Shown piece after piece: positions 1-7,784 of a DNA stretch of 64,000 nt (its first letter is position 1; every line of letters begins with the position of its first letter). A model generated the notes under the pieces. It was not told the origin of the DNA. It worked only from the letters and a program-made list of their open reading frames with translations, and did no database searches. The stretch covers positions 620,001 to 684,000 of the forward strand of contig NZ_JANFAU010000001.1 of assembly GCF_026130605.1 (NCBI RefSeq), read 5' to 3'. The position numbers were made by a program, and so were the translations under genes. The DNA is from Sphingomonas lycopersici. GTDB taxonomy: Bacteria; Pseudomonadota; Alphaproteobacteria; Sphingomonadales; Sphingomonadaceae.

Positions 1-239
1 TTGCGCGGCGCGGTGGCGGCCCAATCGGCCGCCGCCGCGGCCGCCGCATCGACCGCCGCGATCCCGTCGCCGACGTCGCCGTCGGCAACGGATGTCAGCA
101 TGTCGCCCGTCGCGGGATTGATGATCTCGATCCTTTTTCCCCCCGCGGGATCGATCCACGCGTCGCCGATCAGGAGACCGGTGGGGATCGCGAAGGGAGC
201 GGCTGTGCCCGTGGTCGGCGGCGCGTATCGGCTGGTCAT
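1..239 (-). CDS. NAD(P)-dependent aldehyde dehydrogenase (succinate-semialdehyde dehydrogenase-like), N-terminal part
   Basis: Only the first 79 or so codons are inside the window; the gene runs off the left edge. Reading the minus strand from the ATG at 239 gives a start typical of the GabD branch of the aldehyde dehydrogenase superfamily: a GLLIGDAW segment, then the INPATGD block that opens the NAD-binding domain, then an Ala-rich helix ending in W-A-A-T-A-P-R. The catalytic Cys and Glu lie outside the window and cannot be checked. It follows the iron alcohol dehydrogenase gene by 21 bases in the same direction, so the two probably oxidise an alcohol to an aldehyde and then to an acid. An SSADH partnered with an Fe-ADH is also what a 4-hydroxybutyrate pathway would look like. 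An alternative role is alpha-ketoglutarate semialdehyde dehydrogenase, the missing last step of the Weimberg route encoded at 10-13 kb. The family is confident; the substrate is inference. Confidence 0.85.
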   Translation of the reverse strand, partial: MTSRYAPPTTGTAAPFAIPTGLLIGDAWIDPAGGKRIEIINPATGDMLTSVADGDVGDGIAAVDAAAAAAADWAATAPR

Positions 240-260
240 GTGACGAGGATTTTCCGAAGC

Positions 261-1496
261 TTATAGGGCGGAAAGGGACGCGCGGTCGCCGGTGAAGGCG
301 GCGCGCGTGATCGATTGCATCGCCGCGAGGTCGAGCGGACGCGGGTTGTTCTTGATGAGCCGCGCGGCATCCAGCGAATGACGCGCGACATAATCCTGCT
401 GATCGGCGGCGAGCCCCAGCGCCGCCAGCGAGGCGGGAATGTCGATCCGCGCAAGCAAATCGCTCACCGCATCGATGAACGCCTGCGCGCGCGCCTCGGC
501 AGGCCCGTCGCCCACGCCGATGGCGTCCGCCAGTTCGGCCAGCGCGTTGGCGCACGCCGGGCGGTTATATTGCATCACGAACGGCAGCAGCGTCGCGACC
601 CCCAGGCCGTGCGCGGTATGCGTCAGATTGCCCACGGGATATTGCAGCGCATGCGCCGCCGCCGTCCCCGCCGTGCCGAAGGCGCAACCGGCGGCGAGCG
701 CGGCGAGCATCACCCCTTCGCGCGCCTCGATATCGCTACCATTTCTGAACGCGCGTTCGAGGTAGGTGAACAGGTTGACGATCGCCAGCTTCGCAAAATG
801 GTCCGACAAGATGTTCTTGCCGACGAACACATGCTCCTGGGTCAGCATCGGATCGGACGGACGCGCCAATGTGGTGAACGCCTCGACCGCATGGGTCAGC
901 GCATCGGCGCCCGAAAAGGCAGTAAGCGCCGGCGGGCAGGTGACGGTCAGCTCCGGATCGCAGATCGCGACCTGCGGAATGAGATAGGGGCTGGCGATGC
1001 CGATCTTGGTTCCGCGCTGCTCGTCGGTAATCACCGCAACCGGCGTCACTTCGGAGCCGGTGCCCGCGGTAGTGGGCAGCGCGATCAGCGGAACGACCGG
1101 CCCGGGAACCGCGAACTCGCCGTAATAATCCTCGACATTGCCGCCATGCGTGACGAGCATCGCGGCGACCTTCGCCAGATCGATCGAGCTGCCGCCGCCG
1201 ACGCCGATCACCACGTCCGGCGCGAAATCGCGTGCCGCGGCGACGCAGCCCTCGATCGATTCCATCGGAAGATCGGGAATCGTGCCGTCGAACACCCGCG
1301 TCTTGACGCCGTGGGCGGCGAGATCGGCGAGCATGTCGGCGAATTCGCGCTGGGCGGATTGGCGCTGATCGGTGCACAATATCGCGCGCCGCCCGATCGA
1401 CGCGGTGGCCGAGCCGAGCGCGGCGCGCTGCTTGCGCCCGAACAGAATATCGCGCGGCAGCCGCAATGCGCCGAACATGGAGAGGGTCTCGCTCAC
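261..1496 (-). CDS. Iron-containing alcohol dehydrogenase (group III)
   Basis: This encodes about 411 residues of a group III metal-dependent alcohol dehydrogenase, a cytoplasmic NAD(P)-linked enzyme. The fold's nucleotide-phosphate loop is visible as GVGGGSSIDLAK. The metal-site histidines are in GADALTHAVEAF and in the HTAHGLG segment that precedes a long helix, followed by the usual C-terminal NNPRPL block. The open frame continues upstream to 1877, but that extension is only the shadow of the cytochrome c gene. I chose the GTG at 1496, which overlaps the cytochrome TGA as GTGA; an ATG at 1478 is the alternative (405 residues). It lies between a cytochrome c and an aldehyde dehydrogenase in one minus-strand operon. 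Close relatives include 4-hydroxybutyrate dehydrogenases, maleylacetate reductases and lactaldehyde reductases, so the substrate is not determined by sequence alone. Confidence 0.88.
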   Translation of the reverse strand: MSETLSMFGALRLPRDILFGRKQRAALGSATASIGRRAILCTDQRQSAQREFADMLADLAAHGVKTRVFDGTIPDLPMESIEGCVAAARDFAPDVVIGVGGGSSIDLAKVAAMLVTHGGNVEDYYGEFAVPGPVVPLIALPTTAGTGSEVTPVAVITDEQRGTKIGIASPYLIPQVAICDPELTVTCPPALTAFSGADALTHAVEAFTTLARPSDPMLTQEHVFVGKNILSDHFAKLAIVNLFTYLERAFRNGSDIEAREGVMLAALAAGCAFGTAGTAAAHALQYPVGNLTHTAHGLGVATLLPFVMQYNRPACANALAELADAIGVGDGPAEARAQAFIDAVSDLLARIDIPASLAALGLAADQQDYVARHSLDAARLIKNNPRPLDLAAMQSITRAAFTGDRASLSAL

Positions 1497-1894
1497 TTGG
1501 CGCCGCCACCGACTGTCTTGAGGAATGCAATGACGTCGGCGCGGTCCTGCGCGTCCGTGACCGGCGTCGCCATCATCTTGGTGCCGGGCACCATCTTCCC
1601 GGGTCCGGCCAGAAACCGCGAGAGCGTGGCCTCGTCCCATTTGATGTGCGCCGCGCGCATCGCCGGGGAATAGACATAGCCCGCGCGCTGCCCGGCGGGG
1701 CGGCCGTAAACGCCGGCAAGGTTGGGGCCGATGCCACCGGCGACCGCCGGATCGATCCTGTGGCAAACCGCGCAGCGCGCGAACACCGCCTTGCCTTTGA
1801 CGGGGTTGCCGGCAGACGGCGCGGCGAGCGCCGCCGCACCGGCGACGATCGCCGGCGCTCCTCCGATCAGGCCCCATATCACGTTACGATTCAA
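1493..1894 (-). CDS. Class I cytochrome c, exported
   Basis: This is a small (about 133 residues) monohaem c-type cytochrome. It has an N-terminal hydrophobic signal or anchor (VIWGLIGGAPAIVAGAAALA), then the haem-binding CAVCH, a GIGPNL segment, and a distal methionine in the KMVPGTKM motif typical of cytochrome c2/c550 proteins. It would carry electrons in the periplasm. I took the TTG at 1894 as start because AAGGGAA lies just upstream on the minus strand; a longer ATG start at 1984 would add a basic, unlikely leader. It is unusual to find it between a uronate-type MFS carrier and an NAD-type alcohol dehydrogenase. No obvious quinoprotein partner is visible in this window. Confidence 0.85.
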   Translation of the reverse strand: MNRNVIWGLIGGAPAIVAGAAALAAPSAGNPVKGKAVFARCAVCHRIDPAVAGGIGPNLAGVYGRPAGQRAGYVYSPAMRAAHIKWDEATLSRFLAGPGKMVPGTKMMATPVTDAQDRADVIAFLKTVGGGAK

Positions 1895-1964
1895 TGCTAT
1901 TCCCTTTCGGCAACGGGGGCGAAAACCGTGATCGCTCCCACCACAATGCGAATATTGACGTCGT

Positions 1965-3293
1965 TCATGCCGGCACCGCGTCATGCTCGACGTAAAGCCG
2001 CCGCGAGGCGTCGATCCAGAAAAACAGCACCCCCGCGGCGAGCGATAGAGCGGCGAGCACCAGGAATGCCGAAAACCATCCGCTGAAGCTGACGATATAG
2101 CCGGTCACCGCCGCTGCGATCGCGGCACCGAGGTTGCCGAGGGTGTTCATCACCGCCGAGACCGAGCCGGCGAATTCGCCGCCGATATCGAGCGTCACCG
2201 CCCAGGATACGCCGACGGTCACCTCCAGCCCGAACAGCGCGACGCAAAAGCACGCGATGCTGGTGAGCGGCGCATCGGCCGACGCGGCGAGCGGAATCGC
2301 CGCCGCCGCGACGAAGAAACCACAGACCGCGACCGCGCGGCGGGCGATCTTCAGCCCCATGCCGCGTTTGACCATCAGATCGGAGAGCCAGCCGCCGGCG
2401 AGATCGCCGACGACCCCGGCCATCAGCGGCAGGCTGGCCAACAATCCCATCACCGCGATGTCGAACCCGCGCGCATCGTGAAGATATTTCGGGAACCAGG
2501 TGAGGAAGATGTTGATGCAATAAGCGTAGCAGAAATACATTGCGGACAGGAGCCAGAGCTGAGGCTGGCCGAGCAGGTGGCGCCACGGCACCTTGGCGTT
2601 CGCGCCACCGGCACCGAGCGCCGCCTCGATCATCGCGCATTCCGCTTCATTGGTGCGCGGATGCTCGCGCGGCCTGTCCCGATAATAGCAGAACCACAGC
2701 AAGGCCCAGGCGGCACCCACCCCGGCGAACAGCAGGAACGGCATGCGCCAGCCGAAATCGACGATCAGCAATGCGACGAAGACCGGGGTGACGGCGCCGC
2801 CGAGCCGCGCGCCGGCATGGGTGACGCCCTGCGCCCAGCCGCGCTCCGAGGGCAGCATCCAGCGCGACAGCGATCGGGTTGCGATCGGGAATGATCCCGC
2901 TTCGCCGATCCCGAACAGAAAGCGGCATACGATCATCGAGCCGGCGGACCAGGTCGCGGCGGTCGCGGCGGTAAAGACCGACCACCACAATACCACCCCG
3001 GTCAGCGCGCGCCGCGGCCCGAACCGGTCGCCCAGCCAGCCGCCGGGGATCTGGAAAATCGCATAAGCGAATTGAAACGCGGCGAAAATCCACCCCATCG
3101 TGACCAGCGAGAAACCGAATTCCGCCTGGATCGACGGCGCCGCGGTGGAGATTACCACCCGGTCCATATAAGTGATGAGATACGCCAGCACGGTCAGCCA
3201 CAGTACGACGTGCCGCGTGCGCGTCGGCCGCGCAACGGCGGTTTGCGGCTGATCGGCGGCGCCGGCGTCGATGATTTCCGCGGCGACGGGCAT
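1965..3293 (-). CDS. MFS transporter, anion:cation symporter (ACS) family, uronate/aldarate type
   Basis: This is a 442-residue, 12-helix inner-membrane carrier of the major facilitator superfamily. The ACS signature is seen in the first helix pair (ITYMDRVVIS) and the loop 2-3 motif GGWLGDRFGPR. It also has the GEAGSFP and ERGWAQG segments shared by hexuronate (ExuT), glucarate (GudP) and galactonate carriers. Its ATG overlaps the TAA of the amidohydrolase upstream (TAATG), so the two are translationally coupled. The nearby GH67 alpha-glucuronidase releases (4-O-methyl-)glucuronate, so uptake of that acid is the simplest role. Other organic acids cannot be excluded. Confidence 0.87.
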   Translation of the reverse strand: MPVAAEIIDAGAADQPQTAVARPTRTRHVVLWLTVLAYLITYMDRVVISTAAPSIQAEFGFSLVTMGWIFAAFQFAYAIFQIPGGWLGDRFGPRRALTGVVLWWSVFTAATAATWSAGSMIVCRFLFGIGEAGSFPIATRSLSRWMLPSERGWAQGVTHAGARLGGAVTPVFVALLIVDFGWRMPFLLFAGVGAAWALLWFCYYRDRPREHPRTNEAECAMIEAALGAGGANAKVPWRHLLGQPQLWLLSAMYFCYAYCINIFLTWFPKYLHDARGFDIAVMGLLASLPLMAGVVGDLAGGWLSDLMVKRGMGLKIARRAVAVCGFFVAAAAIPLAASADAPLTSIACFCVALFGLEVTVGVSWAVTLDIGGEFAGSVSAVMNTLGNLGAAIAAAVTGYIVSFSGWFSAFLVLAALSLAAGVLFFWIDASRRLYVEHDAVPA

Positions 3294-4690
3294 TATGGCT
3301 GCGCCCGGCCGCAGCCGTCGAGCGGGCGACCCACGCAGGTCTCCCAGATCGTGGGAACCTTGCGGCCGGCGATATAGACGGCGCGGATCGCGCGGGTGTT
3401 GCGAATGTCCGCGACCGGATCACGATCGAGCACCAGCAGATCCGCCCATTTGCCTTTCGCTATCGTGCCGGCCTGATTGGCGCCGATGAAGCGCGCATTG
3501 GTTCCCGTTGCGGCGGTGATCGCCTGGAGCGGGGTGATCCCCGCCTTCACCATCAATTCCAGTTCCCAATGCGCGAAATAACCGGGGAACCGGCCGGTCG
3601 GGCCGCTGTCGGTGCCCATGCCATAGGTCACGCCATTCTTCGCCTCGGTGGCGAAATTGGTCATCGCGTTGCGCAGCGCCTCGGGATATTTCGCGAAGTC
3701 ACGCGCGGCGCCCAGGCGCTGCTGCCGTTCGGGCGCCTTCAGCGCCGCGACCGTGCCAGGGGATACGCCGCGGGAAAAGAAAGGATCGTCGACGAAGGGC
3801 AGCAGGCGGTAGGTGAAAGATGCTTCGCGGCTCAACGTCGAGGCCAGCTGCCACGTGCCGCGCGTCTTCATCATCCGCGCGAGCGACGGATCGGCGACGC
3901 GATCGCGGACCTGATGCATGAATGCGTCGATGCCTTCGCGGGTCAGTTCGACGGCATTGTCATAATAGAAGATATGCGCGGCGGCCTTCTTGCCTTTTGC
4001 GTGCGCGGAATCGATCACCGCACGGCTGATCGAATAAGGCATCCGCTCGGCGATCGCGCCGAATTCGTCGTCGATCCACAATTTTATGAAATCGTCGCCC
4101 TTGGCGGCTTCGCGATCGACCATTGCGGTCGCTTCGGCCGGGGTCGCGACCGACTGGTCGAGACCCGGGACGCCGCCATAGCTTCCCTTGAACACCACGC
4201 CGCGCCCGGCGGTGAAGACCCGCGCGCGATCGGGTCGGCCGCTGCGCCGTTGCTCGGCAATGACCTCGTGGATCGCATCGCCGTCGGTGCCCAACGTATA
4301 GACCGTCGTGACGCCATAAGCGGCGTAGAGCTTCAGCTGGCGCTCGACATTGTCGCGGCTGTAATATCTGGTGAAATCCTGGTCGATGCCGTCCACCAGG
4401 CCGAGGTGGACATGGCTGTCGATAAGCCCCGGCATGACATATTTGCCGCGAAGATCTTCGCGCCGCGTCAGCCGATCGACCCTGACGCGGCTGGCGGGGC
4501 CGACCCAGACGATGCGGCCATTCGCAATGACCAGCGACTGATCGGCGACCGGCTGGCGGCCCGTGCCGTCGATCAGCGTGAAATGATCGAGCACCGTCGT
4601 GGTAAGGCGAGGCGCCTCGGCGCCGCCGAGCGTCAGCAGAATCGCCGCACAACGCGCTGCGGGGCGCAGATGACGGCCTAACCGCTTCAT
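3293..4690 (-). CDS. Exported amidohydrolase-superfamily protein
   Basis: This is a metal-dependent amidohydrolase of about 465 residues with an N-terminal signal peptide. The fold is shown by the beta-sandwich strand pair around VIANGRIVWVG, the metal-binding DSHVHLG (HxH), the later histidines (AAHIF and FMHQV), and the GTDSGPTG aspartate. The C-terminal KGKWADLLVLDRDP is typical of the imidazolonepropionase/prolidase-like branch. The start is uncertain: ATG 4690 has GGAGAGG upstream, while ATG 4711 adds seven residues and would begin directly next to the operator at 4713. It heads the operon that continues with the uronate-type carrier, cytochrome c and dehydrogenases. In this place it could open a lactone or cleave a uronate-linked ester or amide outside the cytoplasm. 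The true substrate is unknown. Confidence 0.83.
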   Translation of the reverse strand: MKRLGRHLRPAARCAAILLTLGGAEAPRLTTTVLDHFTLIDGTGRQPVADQSLVIANGRIVWVGPASRVRVDRLTRREDLRGKYVMPGLIDSHVHLGLVDGIDQDFTRYYSRDNVERQLKLYAAYGVTTVYTLGTDGDAIHEVIAEQRRSGRPDRARVFTAGRGVVFKGSYGGVPGLDQSVATPAEATAMVDREAAKGDDFIKLWIDDEFGAIAERMPYSISRAVIDSAHAKGKKAAAHIFYYDNAVELTREGIDAFMHQVRDRVADPSLARMMKTRGTWQLASTLSREASFTYRLLPFVDDPFFSRGVSPGTVAALKAPERQQRLGAARDFAKYPEALRNAMTNFATEAKNGVTYGMGTDSGPTGRFPGYFAHWELELMVKAGITPLQAITAATGTNARFIGANQAGTIAKGKWADLLVLDRDPVADIRNTRAIRAVYIAGRKVPTIWETCVGRPLDGCGRAQP

Positions 4691-4712
4691 TCGCACCAGT
4701 CGCCTCTCCATT

Positions 4713-4727
4713 TCATATCCTATATGA
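4713..4727. promoter_or_regulatory. Perfect palindrome TCATAT-N3-ATATGA, probable GntR operator
   Basis: The 15-base sequence TCATAT-CCT-ATATGA is a perfect 6-3-6 inverted repeat in otherwise GC-rich DNA. It lies just upstream of the amidohydrolase start and downstream of the gntR gene. A near-identical copy occurs at 5542. GntR/FCD proteins typically bind short palindromes of this size, and the adjacent gntR gene is the natural candidate. Confidence 0.62.
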
Positions 4728-4805
4728 TCTGGTAGGAGGCGCGATCGAGGCTGTCAAGCAAATGAGGGGTTATTTGTCGGAGAAATCGCCGCGCGGGGCA
4801 ACCTC

Positions 4806-5528
4806 TTATGGGGTGGCGAGCGCCGCATCCATCCGTTGCTGCGACCGCTCGAGGTGTGCGCGTACCGCTTGCTCGGCCGCCGCCGCGTCGTGCGCGACCA
4901 GCGCGTCGATGATGCGGCGATGTTCCGCCGCTGCCTCGTTGGGCGCGTTGGTGCGATAAAGCGCGCGGAAGATGTGCAGATGCGCATGCAGCCGCTCGAT
5001 CGTGTCGGCGATAAGGCGGTTGCCGCTCCCCGTGGCGATGAGCCGGTGGAGCGCCGCATCGGCTTCCGCGAACCGCGAATAGGCCCGGGCGTCGCCGTCG
5101 ACCACGTCCGACATGTCGCGATCGATCGCCTGCAGCAGCGCGATCGATTCGTCGGTCATCAGCTCCGCCGCGCGCGCCGCGGCATAAGGTTCGATCAGCT
5201 GGCGCAGCGTATAGAGATCGCGCACCTCCTCGCGCGTCATCTGCGGGCTGGCGCGATAGCCGACGTTGGTCGTCTTGAAGACGAGCCGCTCCGCCTCGAG
5301 CTGGCTCAGCGCCTCGCGAACCGGGGTCTGCGAAATACCGAGCTGGCGCGCGATCGTATCGATCGCGATCCGCTCGCCGGGCGCGATCTCGACGCTCATC
5401 AACATCGTCAGCAGATAGTCATAAGCGCGGTCGACCAGTGTCGGCCCCGGGCCGGATTGATGCGGGCCGTTACCGGCGGGGGAGGAGGAAATCGTCGGAT
5501 TCTCGCGCTGCGACACTATCGGCACCAT
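4806..5528 (-). CDS. GntR-family transcriptional regulator, FCD (FadR) subfamily
   Basis: This is about 240 residues. An N-terminal winged helix-turn-helix is seen around DTIARQLGISQTPVREAL, followed by an all-helical FCD effector domain with the metal/ligand residues in the EADAALH, HAHLHIF and AEHRRI segments. This subfamily senses small carboxylic acids such as uronates, gluconate or lactate. The open frame also allows an ATG at 5567, but that would put the 5542 palindrome inside the coding region, so ATG 5528 is preferred. It lies between the amidohydrolase operon and the divergent GH67 gene. It probably represses both through the TCATAT-type sites, with glucuronate or a derivative as inducer (inference). 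Confidence 0.87.
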   Translation of the reverse strand: MVPIVSQRENPTISSSPAGNGPHQSGPGPTLVDRAYDYLLTMLMSVEIAPGERIAIDTIARQLGISQTPVREALSQLEAERLVFKTTNVGYRASPQMTREEVRDLYTLRQLIEPYAAARAAELMTDESIALLQAIDRDMSDVVDGDARAYSRFAEADAALHRLIATGSGNRLIADTIERLHAHLHIFRALYRTNAPNEAAAEHRRIIDALVAHDAAAAEQAVRAHLERSQQRMDAALATP

Positions 5529-5541
5529 CAATTGCAATATG

Positions 5542-5556
5542 TCATATAGTATAGGA
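5542..5556. promoter_or_regulatory. Second TCATAT-N3-ATAGGA palindrome, probable GntR operator
   Basis: TCATAT-AGT-ATAGGA matches the palindrome at 4713 in 11 of 12 arm positions with the same 3-base spacer. It sits in the divergent promoter region between gntR (minus) and the GH67 gene (plus, start 5643), where one bound dimer could control both. Confidence 0.6.
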
Positions 5557-5642
5557 AAAGCGCGCAAAAGAGGAAGGCGAAAAGCGGCCTTCGCACGCGG
5601 CGGCGCCGGGCGCGATAAACCCGTGCTGCCAGGGGAGTTATC

Positions 5643-7751
5643 ATGACGCGCGCGATCCTATGGCTTTGTGCCGCCCTTTTGCTCGCCGGCGCGGGACCGG
5701 CCCAGGCGGAGGACGGATATGATCTGTGGCTTCGCTATCGGCCGCTTCCCGCGCAAGCGCGTACCAACCGCCCGCCGGCGATCGTGGCGCGCGGCGCGTC
5801 CCCGATGATGCAGGCGGCGGCGGACGAGCTTGCGCGCGGCCTCGGCGGATTGTTCGCCACGACGGTGGCGCGCGCCGATCATGTGCGTGACGGCGCGGTG
5901 GTTCTGGCGCGGATCGGGCACGACGAAGCCGCTTCGCTCCGCGCCCTCGGCCCGCGGCTGGGCGACGAAGGCTATGTCGTTCGCCGGATCACCGTCGCGG
6001 GACGCGGGCTCGTCGTCGTCGCGGCGAACGACGACCGCGGCATTCTTTACGGCAGCTTCGCCTTGCTCCGCTGGCTCCAGACCGGTCACACGCTCGGCGC
6101 TGTGGCGCTGATGTCGCGCCCGAAAGTGAAATTGCGGGTACTCGATCATTGGGACAATCTCAACGGCAGCGTGGAGCGCGGCTATGCCGGCCAGTCGCTG
6201 TGGGACTGGTGGATGCTCCCCGACGTCCGCGAGCCGCGCTATGTCGATTATGCGCGCGCCAATGCCTCGATCGGCATCAACGGGGCGGTGCTCAACAACG
6301 TCAACGCTTCCGCATCGAGCCTGACGCAGCGCTATATATCCAAGGCCGCCGCGCTGGCGGACGTCTTCCGGCCCTATGGCATCAAGGTCTATCTGTCGGC
6401 GCGTTTTTCCGCCCCGATCGAGATCGGCCATCTGAGCACCGCCGATCCGAAGGACCCGCAGGTCGCGGCGTGGTGGCACGCCAAGGCGGACGAGATCTAC
6501 GCGGCTATCCCCGATTTCGGCGGCTTTCTCGTCAAGGCCAGCTCCGAAGGACAGCCCGGGCCGCAGGATTACGGGCGCAGCCACGCCGACGGCGCGAATA
6601 TGCTCGCCGCCGCGCTCGCGCCGCACGGCGGCGTCGTGATGTGGCGGGCATTCGTCTATGCGCACGACAATCCCGAGGATCGCGCCAAACAGGCGTTCGA
6701 CGACTTCCACCCGCTCGACGGCCGTTTTGCCGATAATGTCCTGGTCCAGGTGAAGAACGGCCCGATCGACTTCCAGCCGCGCGAGCCCTTCCATCCGCTG
6801 TTCGGCGCGATGCCGCACACCCCGCTGATGATCGAATTCCAGATCACCAAGGAATATCTCGGCTTCGCCTCGCATCTCGTCTATCTCGGGCCGCTGTTCG
6901 AGGAGACGCTGCGCGCCGATACGATGGCTAAGGGCGCGGGGTCGACCGTCGCCGGCATGATCAGCGGGATGGCGGGCGTCGCCAATGTCGGGCGGGATCG
7001 CGACTGGACCGGCTCGATCTTCAACCAGGCCAATTGGTATGCGTTCGGCCGCTACGCCTGGGATCCGACGAGCGCGTCGGACGCGATCGCGCGGGAATGG
7101 GCGGCGATGACGTTCGCGCCCGATCCGGCGGTCGTCGATCGCGTCGCACGGATGATGGCGGGCTCGCGCGAGGCGGCGGTCGATTATATGACGCCGCTCG
7201 GTCTCGCCCATCTGATGGGCACCGATCACCATTATGGCCCCGCGCCCTGGGTCTCGGCGCTCGCGCGACCCGAATGGAACCCGGTCTATTATCATCGCGC
7301 AACCGCGGACGGCATCGGCTTCGATCGAACCGCGAGCGGCAGCAGCGCGATCGCCCAATATGCCCCGCCGGTCGCGCAGCGGCTGCGCGATCCGGCGACC
7401 ACGCCCGAGCGCGAACTATTGTGGTTCCATCACCTGCGCTGGGATTATCGCATGTCCTCCGGCCATAGTTTATGGGAGGAACTGGTCGCGCATTATGATC
7501 GCGGGGTCGCCTATGTCGATCAGATGCGGGGCGACTGGACCGCGCTCAAGTCCCGCATCGATGCCGAGCGCTTCGAAAAGACCGCGGCGCTGCTCGGCAT
7601 CCAGTCGCGCGAGGCGCGGTGGTGGCGCGATGCCAGCCTCGCTTATTGGATGTCGGTGAACCATCTCCCGCTGCCGCCCGGCGTCCGCCCGCCCGCGCAC
7701 GACCTCGCCTGGTACAAGGCCGAGGACTTCCCCGACGCACCGGGGCATTGA
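5643..7751 (+). CDS. aguA: GH67 alpha-glucuronidase, exported
   Basis: This 702-residue enzyme removes (4-O-methyl-)D-glucuronic acid from the non-reducing end of aldouronic xylo-oligosaccharides. A signal peptide (residues 1-22, ending AQA) is followed by GYDLWLRY, the usual GH67 opening. The (beta/alpha)8 domain starts at RVLDHWDNLNG, and the probable general acid Glu302 is in SSEGQPGP. The pair that activates water is likely Asp376 (GPIDFQP) and Glu398 (MIEFQ). The length is as expected for the family. ATG 5643 follows GGGGAG. A gap of 33 bases separates it from the lacI gene downstream, so the two may be co-transcribed. The divergent GntR with its operator suggests induction by uronates. 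Confidence 0.95.
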   Translation: MTRAILWLCAALLLAGAGPAQAEDGYDLWLRYRPLPAQARTNRPPAIVARGASPMMQAAADELARGLGGLFATTVARADHVRDGAVVLARIGHDEAASLRALGPRLGDEGYVVRRITVAGRGLVVVAANDDRGILYGSFALLRWLQTGHTLGAVALMSRPKVKLRVLDHWDNLNGSVERGYAGQSLWDWWMLPDVREPRYVDYARANASIGINGAVLNNVNASASSLTQRYISKAAALADVFRPYGIKVYLSARFSAPIEIGHLSTADPKDPQVAAWWHAKADEIYAAIPDFGGFLVKASSEGQPGPQDYGRSHADGANMLAAALAPHGGVVMWRAFVYAHDNPEDRAKQAFDDFHPLDGRFADNVLVQVKNGPIDFQPREPFHPLFGAMPHTPLMIEFQITKEYLGFASHLVYLGPLFEETLRADTMAKGAGSTVAGMISGMAGVANVGRDRDWTGSIFNQANWYAFGRYAWDPTSASDAIAREWAAMTFAPDPAVVDRVARMMAGSREAAVDYMTPLGLAHLMGTDHHYGPAPWVSALARPEWNPVYYHRATADGIGFDRTASGSSAIAQYAPPVAQRLRDPATTPERELLWFHHLRWDYRMSSGHSLWEELVAHYDRGVAYVDQMRGDWTALKSRIDAERFEKTAALLGIQSREARWWRDASLAYWMSVNHLPLPPGVRPPAHDLAWYKAEDFPDAPGH

Positions 7752-7784
7752 CTTGCGCCGGTCGTGGTGACGTAACGGGCGCGC

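Noticed and set aside
1497..1877. N-terminal extension of the iron alcohol dehydrogenase frame
   Set aside because: This part is Arg-rich and covers the cytochrome c gene in another frame; the dehydrogenase domain begins after the cytochrome stop.
5529..5567. The longer start of the gntR gene at 5567
   Set aside because: It would place the operator palindrome 5542-5556 inside the coding sequence and adds residues not needed by the family.
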